Shown: one piece after another, positions 53,358-61,824 of the stretch
Numbering within the stretch: position 1 is the stretch's first letter
How the letters are laid out: the number at the start of each line of letters is the position of its first letter
From: Rhodobiaceae bacterium
Lineage (GTDB): Bacteria; Pseudomonadota; Alphaproteobacteria; Rhizobiales; NORP267
DNA length: 64,000 bases
Direction: 5' to 3'
Assembly: GCA_020441905.1 (NCBI GenBank)
Contig: JAGRLG010000046.1
Coordinates: forward strand, 21,587 to 85,586
Program-made: the position numbers and the translations under genes
Notes under the pieces: model-generated
Seen by the model: the letters and a program-made list of their open reading frames with translations, nothing else
Databases searched by the model: none
What the model was told of the DNA's origin: nothing

Positions 53358-55244
53358 TCAGCCCTCCACCAGCTCGCGTGCCGCATCGACGATTTCGGAA
53401 ACCCGGAATGGGCGCCCCGACACTTTGGGCTGCGATTTGAGTTCGCATTGATATTCGGAACGCAGCAGCGTTGCCAATTGGCCGGTGTTCATTTCCGGCA
53501 CCAGGATGTTGTCGAAACCGGCCAGCAACTGGCCGAGGTTCCGGGGCAGCGGCCACAGGTGGCGGATATGGATGTGGCTGGCTTCGATACCCTGTTCGAT
53601 CAGGGCGTCGACGGCGCGATTGACGGGTCCGTAGGTCGATCCCCAGCCGACCACGGCCAGGCGGCCGCTGACCGGCCCCAGCGCCACTTCCTGATCGGGT
53701 ATGTCCCTGGCGATACCGTCGATCTTGTTCTTGCGGTGATCGGTCATGATCTGGTGGTTGTCGGCGTCATAGGAAATCTCGCCGCTGCCATCCTTCCGCT
53801 CGATGCCGCCGATGCGGTGCACGCCGCCCGGCGTGCCGGGAACGACCCATGGCCGCGCCAGCGTTTCGGGGTCGCGGTTATAGGGCTTGAAGTCCGCCGG
53901 TATGGCATGGCTGGCCGGGAACGGCTCATAGGTGCTGAAATCGGGGATATGCCACGGCTCGGAGGCGTTCGACAGGTAGCCGTCGGTGAGCAGGATGACC
54001 GGGGTCATGTATTTGACCGCCAGCCGGCAGGCCTCGATGGCGGTATCGAAACAGTCGCCGGGCGAGCGCGAGGCGACCACGACCAGCGGGGTATCGCCAT
54101 TGCGGCCCCAGACCGACTGGTAGAGGTCCGATTGCTCGGTCTTGGTCGGCAGGCCGGTCGAAGGGCCGCCGCGCTGGGCATTGACGATGACCAGCGGCAG
54201 TTCGGTGGCTGCCGCCAGGCCGATGGCCTCGGTCTTGAGGGCAACGCCGGGGCCCGAAGAGCCGGTCACGCCAAGCTCTCCGGCATAGGAGGCGCCGATG
54301 GCGGCGCAGGCGGCGGCAATCTCGTCCTCGGCCTGGAAGGTTGTGACGTTGAACTCCTTGCCGAGCTTGGTCAGCAGGTGGAGCATGTTGGTGGCCGGGG
54401 TGATCGGATACGAGCAGAAGGCCAGCTTGAGGCGGGCGAGGTGGGCGCCTGCGACAAGGCCCCAGCTGACCGCCTCGGATCCGGAAATATTGCGGTAGAT
54501 GCCGGGCGGAATGGCCGCCGGCGGAACGCGGTAGGGATGGATCTCGGGCGCCATTTCGGTGACGTCGCCATAGATATAGCCAGCATCGAGCGCGGCGGTG
54601 TTGATGCGGGCGATGTCCGGCAGCTTCGCGAACTTGGTCGCGATCCAATCGACCACCGCGGCCTTTTCGCGCTCGAACAGCCACAGAATGAGGCCCAGCG
54701 CCCACATATTCTTGGCGCGCACGCTCTCCTTGTTGGAGACTTCGGCGCCCTCGACGCTCTTGACCGCCGTCATGGTGTAGTCGGTGATCGGCAGGCGCAG
54801 CACGCGGTAGGCATCGAGGCTGCCATTGTCGAGCGGGTTCTCGGCGTAACCGGCCTTGGCAATGTCGCGGACGGTGAAGGCGTTTTCATCAACGATGATC
54901 AGCGCCCCGGGCTTCACGTCGGCAAGATTTACGATTAGCGCCGCCGGGTTCATCGCCACCAGGACATCAAGCTGGTCGCCGGCGGTGCGCACGACCCTGG
55001 CGCCGAAATTGATCTGGAACGAGGAGACGCCGAAAGTGGTGCCGATGGGAGCTCGGATCTCGGCGGGAAAATCGGGGAAGGTGGCCAGGTCGTTGCCCGA
55101 AAGCGCGGTGGCCAGGGTGAATTGTCCGCCGGTAATCTGCATGCCGTCGCCGGAATCGCCGGCAAACCGCACCACCGCGGATTCGATCGTTTCGCGCTCA
55201 CGGCCCATGCCGTCCGGCTTTCCGGGAACCAAGGCGTCCATCAT
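53358..55244 (-). CDS. korA: 2-oxoglutarate:ferredoxin oxidoreductase, fused gamma-alpha subunit
   Basis: 628 aa. The N-terminal 200 residues are the gamma domain (VRFAGDSGDGMQITGGQFT). From 230 on is the alpha domain (YRNISGSEAVSWGLVAGAHLA, FCSYPITPATNML, QAEDEIAAACAAIGASYAG). Typical of two-subunit KorAB as in Magnetococcus and mycobacteria. Start ATGATG at 55244 with GAGGACTGA upstream. Reduced ferredoxin could feed benzoyl-CoA-type reductases or the cobalamin dehalogenase; that is inference. Confidence 0.92.
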   Translation of the reverse strand: MMDALVPGKPDGMGRERETIESAVVRFAGDSGDGMQITGGQFTLATALSGNDLATFPDFPAEIRAPIGTTFGVSSFQINFGARVVRTAGDQLDVLVAMNPAALIVNLADVKPGALIIVDENAFTVRDIAKAGYAENPLDNGSLDAYRVLRLPITDYTMTAVKSVEGAEVSNKESVRAKNMWALGLILWLFEREKAAVVDWIATKFAKLPDIARINTAALDAGYIYGDVTEMAPEIHPYRVPPAAIPPGIYRNISGSEAVSWGLVAGAHLARLKLAFCSYPITPATNMLHLLTKLGKEFNVTTFQAEDEIAAACAAIGASYAGELGVTGSSGPGVALKTEAIGLAAATELPLVIVNAQRGGPSTGLPTKTEQSDLYQSVWGRNGDTPLVVVASRSPGDCFDTAIEACRLAVKYMTPVILLTDGYLSNASEPWHIPDFSTYEPFPASHAIPADFKPYNRDPETLARPWVVPGTPGGVHRIGGIERKDGSGEISYDADNHQIMTDHRKNKIDGIARDIPDQEVALGPVSGRLAVVGWGSTYGPVNRAVDALIEQGIEASHIHIRHLWPLPRNLGQLLAGFDNILVPEMNTGQLATLLRSEYQCELKSQPKVSGRPFRVSEIVDAARELVEG

Positions 55245-56168
55245 TCAGTCCTCAAGACCTTTATTTGGCGCGCCGTCTGAGTTTACGGCCGCTCATTCCT
55301 ATGTCGTCGGCCATACTGGAAAAGGCAAGGCCGGTCCATTGAATCCTGTCACCAGGACGAAACAAAACAATGCTCCCAAAGGATGGGGCATTTCGTTATT
55401 ACGATAACAGATAGTTTACGGCGTGGAAGCCGGTTTCGGCAACGCAAATCTGTGCCGGGGGCGCCCATTCGCGCCTGCCTCCGCCAAAGCCCGGCCTGGT
55501 GCGGGCGGTCATGGCCGCGCGGCGGCGCCAGGGTGTTGTCGCTGCTCATGTCGATCGAATCACTGCCTTGTCACCCTTGGGCGAGCGGCTCCATGTGGCC
55601 GCGGCTGGCACCACCGGCTGGTTAGCTGGAACCTGCGCCGCGATCAACGGCAAATTCAGCTGGCCGGGTCGTTAACCGAATGCGCGCAAAAGCGCGGGCT
55701 TGGCGGCAAAACCGTTAACATTTTTCAAGTTCCAAGCAAAGGAAAAGAAAGGCCATTGCCGGCCACGATTTTTCACTTGATTTGGGGGGCAATATTCCCT
55801 ATCTCCGTTCTGCCCAAATTCGCACGTGCCTGTGGTCGCGCCAGTTTTTTCGAATTGGGTCAAACGCGCGGCTTAAAGCAACGACGGTCAGGGCTTTTTT
55901 GGTCTCTGCCGGCTCTCCATCGGCCGGGGTTACTGAAGAGGCACACCTTCATTGCCGGGACGTGCGGAACAGGGATCTCCCGTTCCAAGCGTTGGCATCA
56001 TATGAGCCGGGGGCTTTCGCCTTCCGGTTTGTCGGATGTCAAACGGCGCCTTTATCAAACCGCCAGTCTGCTGGCGGGGACAGAATAGGGACTTTGGACC
56101 GTTTCCACCGGGTCCGGGGACCTACCTCTGTCCGTATTTGGGAACCGTGTGCGCGGGGAGATACCGCC
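55245..56168. other. Long gap with possible leader of the ornithine decarboxylase gene
   Basis: 924 bases without a clear gene. The frame of the decarboxylase stays open from 55782, but its translation lacks homology and starts poorly. A 7-bp hairpin CCGCCAG-TCTG-CTGGCGG lies at 56060-56077, 90 bases before the start. Alphaproteobacterial ODC genes are known to have a long conserved RNA leader (speF motif); this could be one, but I could not check it. Confidence 0.35.
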
Positions 56169-57299
56169 ATGACCGACCGAATCCGAGAATTTCTCGCCCG
56201 AAATCGCCCGGAAGGGCCCTGCCTCGTGCTCGACCTCGATGTCGTGCGCGCCAATTACCAGGCCTTTGCCAAGGCCTTGCCGGATACCCGCGTGTTCTAT
56301 GCGGTGAAGGCCAATCCCGAACCGGAAATCCTCAAGGTACTGGCCGAGCTCGGCTCCTGTTTCGATTGCGCCTCGCGCACCGAGATCGAACTGGTGCTGG
56401 CCGCCGGGGCGACGCCCGACCGCATCTCCTTCGGCAACACCATCAAGCGCGAAAGCGACATTGCCCGGGCCTATGAGCTGGGCGTGCGGCTGTTCGCCAT
56501 CGACTGCGAGGCGGAGGTCGAGAAGGTGGCCCGCGCCGCGCCCGGCGCGCGGGTATTCTGCCGCATCCTGTGCGACTGCGAGGGCGCCGACTGGCCGCTG
56601 TCGCGCAAGTTCGGCTGCGACGCGCAGATGGCGGTCAGCGTTCTGGAGCAGGCCCAGCGCCTCGGTCTGGTGCCCCATGGCGTCTCGTTCCATGTCGGGT
56701 CGCAGCAGAACAATCCCGATGCCTGGAACGGCGCCCTGGCGACCTCGGCGTGGATCTTCCGCACCCTGGGCGAGCGCGGCATCCATCTCAAAATGGTCAA
56801 TCTGGGCGGCGGCTTTCCCGCCCACCGGCTGCAAAAGGTGCCGGAGCGCAGCGCCTATGGCCTGGCCATCTTCCAGGCTTTGCGCCGTCACTTCGGCAAC
56901 CGGATTCCCGAAACCATCATCGAGCCGGGCCGCGGCATGGTGGCCGATGCCGGCATCATCAAGTCGGAAGTGCTGCTGATTTCTCGCAAGAGCGCCGAGG
57001 ACGAGGTGCGCTGGGTCTATCTCGATATCGGCAAGTTCGGCGGCCTGATCGAAACCATGGACGAGGCGATCCGCTACCGCATCACGACCGAGCGCGACAG
57101 CGACGCCACGGCGCCGGTGGTGCTGGCCGGACCGACCTGCGATTCGGTCGATGTGCTCTATGAGCGCAATCCGTATCTGCTGCCGGTTTCGCTCGAGATC
57201 GGCGATGAAGTGCTTATCGAGGCCACCGGGGCTTACACCGCGAGCTACTCCTCGGTAGGGTTCAACGGCTTTCCGCCGCTACGTTCCTTCGTGATCTGA
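56169..57299 (+). CDS. Ornithine/lysine-type PLP decarboxylase
   Basis: 376 aa from ATG 56169 (GGGGAG upstream). Fold III PLP decarboxylase. PLP lysine K47 in RVFYAVKANPEPEIL. Glycine loop VNLGGGFPAHRLQK, EPGRGMVADAG, and the active-site GPTCDSVDVLYE (Cys of the dimer partner). Makes putrescine (or cadaverine). The next gene is homospermidine synthase, 113 bases downstream, so putrescine is the probable product. Confidence 0.92.
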   Translation: MTDRIREFLARNRPEGPCLVLDLDVVRANYQAFAKALPDTRVFYAVKANPEPEILKVLAELGSCFDCASRTEIELVLAAGATPDRISFGNTIKRESDIARAYELGVRLFAIDCEAEVEKVARAAPGARVFCRILCDCEGADWPLSRKFGCDAQMAVSVLEQAQRLGLVPHGVSFHVGSQQNNPDAWNGALATSAWIFRTLGERGIHLKMVNLGGGFPAHRLQKVPERSAYGLAIFQALRRHFGNRIPETIIEPGRGMVADAGIIKSEVLLISRKSAEDEVRWVYLDIGKFGGLIETMDEAIRYRITTERDSDATAPVVLAGPTCDSVDVLYERNPYLLPVSLEIGDEVLIEATGAYTASYSSVGFNGFPPLRSFVI

Positions 57300-57412
57300 C
57301 GCGCAGGAGAGGCAATCCATCCGAACCGGCGGCGCACAGGCCGCCGGGGCGGAATTCGCTTGCCCAAACCATTCGGCGGGCAGGACGACCAACAGAAAAA
57401 GGGGGCAGGGGG

Positions 57413-58843
57413 ATGAGCGAACACAAGACCCATGGCGTCATCACCGGTCCGATCGTCATGATCGGGTTCGGTTCCATCGGCCGGGGCACCCTGCCGCTGA
57501 TCGAGCGCCATTTCGATTTCGACGCCGCGCGCATGGTGGTCATCGATCCCAGCGACGCGGACCGCCAGTTGCTCGACGTGCGCGGCATCCGCTTCCTTCA
57601 GGCGGCGGTGACGCGCGACAATTACCGCGAGCTTCTCGCCCCCCTGCTGACCGAGGGCGAGGGACAGGGCTTTTGCGTCAACCTGTCGGTCGATACTTCC
57701 TCGCTCGACATCATGAAACTGTGCCGGGAACTGGGGGTTCTCTACATCGACACCGTTGTCGAGCCCTGGCTCGGTTTCTATTTCGACCAGTCGGCGGGGC
57801 CGGCGGCGCGGACCAACTATGCCTTGCGCGAAACCGTGCGCGGCGAAAAGGCGGCCAATCCCGGCGGCACCACGGCGGTGTCGTGCTGCGGCGCCAATCC
57901 GGGCATGGTGTCGTGGTTCGTCAAGCAGGGGCTGGTCAATCTGGCCGGCGATCTGGGGCTGGAGTTCGAGCACCCCGAAAGCCAGCAAGACTGGGCTCGG
58001 CTGATGCAGCGGGCCGGGGTCAAGGGCGTGCATATCGCCGAGCGCGACACCCAGCGGGCGCGCGACCCCAAGCCGCTCGACGTGTTCTGGAACACCTGGT
58101 CGGTGGAAGGCTTCCTGTCGGAGGGCATGCAGCCGGCCGAGCTGGGCTGGGGAACCCACGAAACCTGGCGCCCCGACAATGCGCGGGGCCACGACAAGGG
58201 CTGCGGCGCCGCGATTTATCTGGAACAGCCCGGCGCCAATACGCGGGTGAGGACATGGTGCCCGACGCCGGGCGCGCAATACGGTTTTCTGGTCACCCAC
58301 AATGAGTCGATCTCGATCGCCGACTATTTTACCGCCAGGGAGAACGGCGCGGCGGTGTACCGTCCGACCTGCCACTATGCCTATCACCCCTGCAACGACG
58401 CCGTGCTGTCGTTGCACGAGATGTTCGGGCGAGCCGGCATTGCCCAGGAGCGCCACCATATTCTCGACGAGCATGAGATCGTCGATGGCATCGACGAGCT
58501 TGGCGTCCTGCTCTACGGCCATGGCAAGAACGCCTACTGGTATGGCTCGCAGCTCTCAATCGAGGAGACGCGCCGGCTGGCGCCCTATCAGAACGCCACC
58601 GGCCTGCAAGTGACCTCGGCGGTGCTCGCCGGCATGGTGTGGGCGCTGGAGAATCCGCAGGCGGGTATCGTCGAGGCCGACGAGATGGACTACCGCCGCT
58701 GCCTCGAGGTGCAATTGCCCTATCTGGGGCCAGTGAAGGGTTATTATACCGACTGGACGCCGCTCAAGGACCGGCCCGGCTTTTTTCCCGAAAACATCGA
58801 CGCCACCGACCCCTGGCAATTCCGCAATGTGCTGGTGAAGTAG
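57413..58843 (+). CDS. hss: Homospermidine synthase
   Basis: 476 aa. NAD-dependent; joins two putrescines to give homospermidine. N-terminal Rossmann motif IVMIGFGSIGRGTLPLIERH; GANPGMVSWFVKQGL, and the conserved WGTHETWRPDNARGHDKG region. Size matches bacterial Hss. Homospermidine is a usual polyamine of alphaproteobacteria. It uses putrescine from the decarboxylase upstream. Confidence 0.96.
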   Translation: MSEHKTHGVITGPIVMIGFGSIGRGTLPLIERHFDFDAARMVVIDPSDADRQLLDVRGIRFLQAAVTRDNYRELLAPLLTEGEGQGFCVNLSVDTSSLDIMKLCRELGVLYIDTVVEPWLGFYFDQSAGPAARTNYALRETVRGEKAANPGGTTAVSCCGANPGMVSWFVKQGLVNLAGDLGLEFEHPESQQDWARLMQRAGVKGVHIAERDTQRARDPKPLDVFWNTWSVEGFLSEGMQPAELGWGTHETWRPDNARGHDKGCGAAIYLEQPGANTRVRTWCPTPGAQYGFLVTHNESISIADYFTARENGAAVYRPTCHYAYHPCNDAVLSLHEMFGRAGIAQERHHILDEHEIVDGIDELGVLLYGHGKNAYWYGSQLSIEETRRLAPYQNATGLQVTSAVLAGMVWALENPQAGIVEADEMDYRRCLEVQLPYLGPVKGYYTDWTPLKDRPGFFPENIDATDPWQFRNVLVK

Positions 58844-58850
58844 ATCCGGC

Positions 58851-58879
58851 CGGCGCCGCAGCGGCGCCGAATAACATTT
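58851..58879 (+). terminator. Probable weak terminator after hss
   Basis: Stem CGGCGCCG / CGGCGCCG (58851-58858, 58862-58869) with a 3-base loop, followed by AATAACATTTT, a poor T-run. Located 7 bases past the hss stop. Confidence 0.5.
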
Positions 58880-59025
58880 TCGTAAACTCGCCTCCGTGAC
58901 GGTGGCCAGCCACAATTTCCTCCCTATAATTGCTGTTTAGAACTGCTCGAAGGCATGGGCGCGGTCCCGCGTTCGTGCCGGTTGCACCGGGCGGGGAGGA
59001 AGCGCCTTATAAAAAGGGGGCGGAC

Positions 59026-60321
59026 ATGGCTGGCAAGGCGATGGCGCGGCAGGCGGCGGAACCGCTGATCGGGCAAGGGCTGATGGCCCGCCTGCGGGCC
59101 GCCCGGGAGGGCAGCGAGGCGCTGTGCGCACCGCTTTCCGATGCCGACCAGAGCGTGCAGTCGATGGCGGATGCCAGCCCGGCCAAATGGCATCTGGCGC
59201 ACACCACGTGGTTTTTTGAGGCCTTCGTGCTGCGCGATCATCTGCCGGGCTACCAGCCTTTCGACGAACGTTTCTTCTATCTCTTCAATTCCTATTACGA
59301 ACATGAAGGCGCGCGTCATCCGCGCCCGCGCCGCGGCATGCTGACCCGCCCCTCGGCGGACCGGATCCTCGATTACCGCCATCATGTCGAGGCGGGCCTC
59401 GACCGGCTGCTGGCCGCGGCCAGTGGCGCCGACGCGGCGCGGATCGGCGAACTCGTCGAGCTTGGCATCAATCATGAACAGCAGCACCAAGAACTGCTGC
59501 TCACCGACATCCTGCACCTGTTCGCGCAGAACCCGCTCGAGCCCGCCTATGGCGAGGGCGAACCGCCGGCGGGACAGGCCGGCCCGGTGCAGGCGGACCG
59601 CTGGCGCAGCTTCGGTGGCGGTATTGTCCGCATCGGCCATTCGGGCGGCGGCTTTTGCTATGACAACGAAACGCCCGCCCATGACGCTCTGGTCCATCCT
59701 TTCCGCCTAGCCGACGCGCTGGTGACCAATGGCGACTGGCTCGCCTTCATGGCGGATGGCGGCTACCGGACCGCAACCTTGTGGTTGTCCGACGGCTGGG
59801 CTCAGGTGCAGGGCGAGAACTGGCAGGCTCCGCTCTACTGGCAGGAGGGCGAGGATGGCTGGAGCCAGATGAGCCTCTGGGGGCGTCAGCCGGTCGATCC
59901 CCGCGCCCCGGCCTGCCATGTCAGCTATTACGAGGCCGATGCCTTTGCCCGCTGGGCGGGAAAACGGCTGCCAAACGAGTTCGAATGGGAGGTGGCGGCT
60001 CGCGAGGTGCCGGTGCGCGGCAATCTGGGATCGTCCGGCCAATTGCGCCCGCTTGCCGCCGGCCACCACGCAAGCGGCGCGCGGCAGATGTTCGGCGATG
60101 TCTGGGAATGGACCGCTTCGCCCTATACCGCCTATCCCGGCTTTGCCGCGGCCAAAGGCGCGGTGGGGGAATATAACGGCAAGTTCATGTGCAACCAGAT
60201 GGTGCTGCGCGGCGGATCCTGCGTCACGCCCGAAGGCCATGTGCGTGCCAGCTACCGCAATTTCTTTTACCCCCATCAGCGGTGGCAGTTCATGGGCCTG
60301 CGTCTGGCGGAGGATGGGTGA
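59026..60321 (+). CDS. egtB: Ergothioneine biosynthesis sulfoxide synthase EgtB
   Basis: 431 aa from ATG 59026 (AAGGGGG upstream). Non-heme iron enzyme coupling hercynine with a thiol (gamma-Glu-Cys or Cys). DinB-like N terminus with WHLAHTTWFFEAF (H59) and iron ligands in NHEQQHQE (H150, H154). The C-terminal FGE-sulfatase domain reads GGGIVRIGHSGGGF, RLPNEFEWEVAAR, FGDVWEWTASPYTAYPGF and RNFFYPHQRWQFMGLRLA. Overlaps egtD by one base. Together they make the two-gene core pathway. Confidence 0.94.
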   Translation: MAGKAMARQAAEPLIGQGLMARLRAAREGSEALCAPLSDADQSVQSMADASPAKWHLAHTTWFFEAFVLRDHLPGYQPFDERFFYLFNSYYEHEGARHPRPRRGMLTRPSADRILDYRHHVEAGLDRLLAAASGADAARIGELVELGINHEQQHQELLLTDILHLFAQNPLEPAYGEGEPPAGQAGPVQADRWRSFGGGIVRIGHSGGGFCYDNETPAHDALVHPFRLADALVTNGDWLAFMADGGYRTATLWLSDGWAQVQGENWQAPLYWQEGEDGWSQMSLWGRQPVDPRAPACHVSYYEADAFARWAGKRLPNEFEWEVAAREVPVRGNLGSSGQLRPLAAGHHASGARQMFGDVWEWTASPYTAYPGFAAAKGAVGEYNGKFMCNQMVLRGGSCVTPEGHVRASYRNFFYPHQRWQFMGLRLAEDG

Positions 60322-61310
60322 TGGGTGTCTTGAGTTTCAGGCCGCGCAGCGAAACCTTTGCAGCGATCGACGGCACCGGGCCGGACGGCTTCCGGGCCGC
60401 GGTCCTGGCCGGCCTGGCCCGCCGGCAGAAAACCATTCCCAGCCGGTTTTTCTATGATGAGCGCGGCTCCATTCTGTTTGAGGATATCACGCGCCTGGCC
60501 GAATATTATCCGACCCGGGCCGAACTGGAGATCTTCATCACCGACGGCGCCGAGATTGCGGAATTGGCGGCCGGCTGCCGGGCGCTGATCGAATATGGCT
60601 CGGGGTCGAGCCGCAAGATCCGCGCCCTGCTTTCGGCGCTGCCTGAGCTTGCCTGCTATGCGCCGATCGATATTTCGCTGCAAATGCTGAAGCAGGAAGC
60701 GGCCGAACTGGCCCGGGATTTCCCCGCCCTGCGGGTGGTGCCGGTCCATGCCGATATCATGGGCGAGGTGGATTTGCCGGCGTCGGTGCCGCGCGAGGGC
60801 CGGCTGGCATTCTTTCCCGGCTCGACAATCGGCAATTTCCTGCCCCGCGAGGCCTTTTCATTTCTCAAGCGGGTGGGCAGCAGCGTCGGCCCTGGAGGGT
60901 TCCTGCTGATCGGCGTCGATCTGAAAAAGGACGAGGCGACGCTCATCCGCGCCTATGACGATGGTGCCGGCGTCACGGCGGCCTTCAATCTCAACTTGCT
61001 GGAGCGGGTCAACCGCGAATTGGGCGGCGATTTCGACCTCTCGGCCTTTGCCCATGAGGTGCGCTACAACCGCGAACGCGGACGCATCGAGATGCACCTG
61101 CGCAGCCGCGCCGATCAGCAGGTCACGGTCGAAGGGCAGGTATTCGCTTTCGCCCGCGGTGAAACCATTCATACCGAGAACTCGCACAAATTCACCATCG
61201 GCGAGTTTCATCTTTTGGCACGCGCAGCCGGCTATGAACCGCTGCGCTGCTGGAGCGATGCCGAAGCCCTGTTCAGCGTTCACCTGCTCAAATGGGGTGA
61301 GACTGACTGA
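60321..61310 (+). CDS. egtD: Histidine N-alpha-methyltransferase EgtD
   Basis: 329 aa. Trimethylates histidine to hercynine using SAM. Family start KTIPSRFFYDERGSILFEDITRLAEYYPTR-type block, SAM site EYGSGSSRKIRALL, FFPGSTIGNF, and C-terminal HTENSHKFTIGEFHLLARAAGYE. Starts at ATG 60321 inside the egtB stop (TGATG). The 3' end overlaps the convergent small membrane gene by 23 bases. Confidence 0.95.
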   Translation: MGVLSFRPRSETFAAIDGTGPDGFRAAVLAGLARRQKTIPSRFFYDERGSILFEDITRLAEYYPTRAELEIFITDGAEIAELAAGCRALIEYGSGSSRKIRALLSALPELACYAPIDISLQMLKQEAAELARDFPALRVVPVHADIMGEVDLPASVPREGRLAFFPGSTIGNFLPREAFSFLKRVGSSVGPGGFLLIGVDLKKDEATLIRAYDDGAGVTAAFNLNLLERVNRELGGDFDLSAFAHEVRYNRERGRIEMHLRSRADQQVTVEGQVFAFARGETIHTENSHKFTIGEFHLLARAAGYEPLRCWSDAEALFSVHLLKWGETD

Positions 61311-61614
61311 CCGGAGGCGCCGCCTGAAGCTGAGCCAATTCGCGCTCGGCGGCCAGGGCGCGGCCGAAGATCGCCCAGGTGGCAAGGGCCGAGGGCGCAA
61401 ACAGAGCGGCAATGAGCACATAATTTATGTTGCCCGCCAGATGCAGCAATCCGGCGAGCGCCCAGTCGAGCGCGGCGGAAAGGGCGAATAGTTCACCGCC
61501 GACGAGAATGGTGACGCTGATCGCGTTGATCCAGATGATGGCGGCGGTAAATCTGTGGAGACGGGAACGCGGCGCGGCGTGATCGCCGCCCGAACCTGGC
61601 AATGAAATCGGCAT
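61288..61614 (-). CDS. Small membrane protein of unknown function
   Basis: 108 aa from ATG 61614 (AAGGTG upstream). Two hydrophobic helices, about residues 22-45 (FTAAIIWINAISVTILVGGE) and 60-85 (NINYVLIAALFAPSALATWA). The longer frame back to 61788 has a non-protein-like start. No family recognised. Transcribed towards egtD, from a promoter near the 20-bp repeat. Confidence 0.5.
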   Translation of the reverse strand: MPISLPGSGGDHAAPRSRLHRFTAAIIWINAISVTILVGGELFALSAALDWALAGLLHLAGNINYVLIAALFAPSALATWAIFGRALAAERELAQLQAAPPVSQSHPI

Positions 61615-61752
61615 GGCACTGCACCTTAAGGGCACGGACTTTGGCACCTGGGGCGGTGCCTGGCGCACAAGATCAGGACCGCCCGGACGCGATACAAGAC
61701 CTTGAGCAGGCCGCAGTAAAGATATTTTTTTGCAGGCGCTGGCCTTTGATTT

Positions 61753-61824
61753 TTCCCGTTCGCCGCAAACCGTTCCTATTCGCCCCAAGCTCTTCCTATT
61801 CGCCCCAAGCTCTTCCTATTCGCC
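61753..61824. repeat. 20-bp tandem repeat at the 3' end of the ggt gene
   Basis: Units TTCCTATTCGCCCCAAGCTC at 61773-61792 and 61793-61812, a partial third at 61813-61824 that contains the ggt stop codon, and a degenerate earlier unit from 61753. The array looks seeded by the last codons of ggt. Confidence 0.85.

Noticed and set aside
55782..56168. N-terminal extension of the ornithine decarboxylase by about 129 codons
   Set aside because: The extension is not decarboxylase-like; ATG 56169 gives the usual family start and length.
61753..61824. CRISPR array
   Set aside because: Units are contiguous without unique spacers; the same applies to the repeats at 15714 and 36927.
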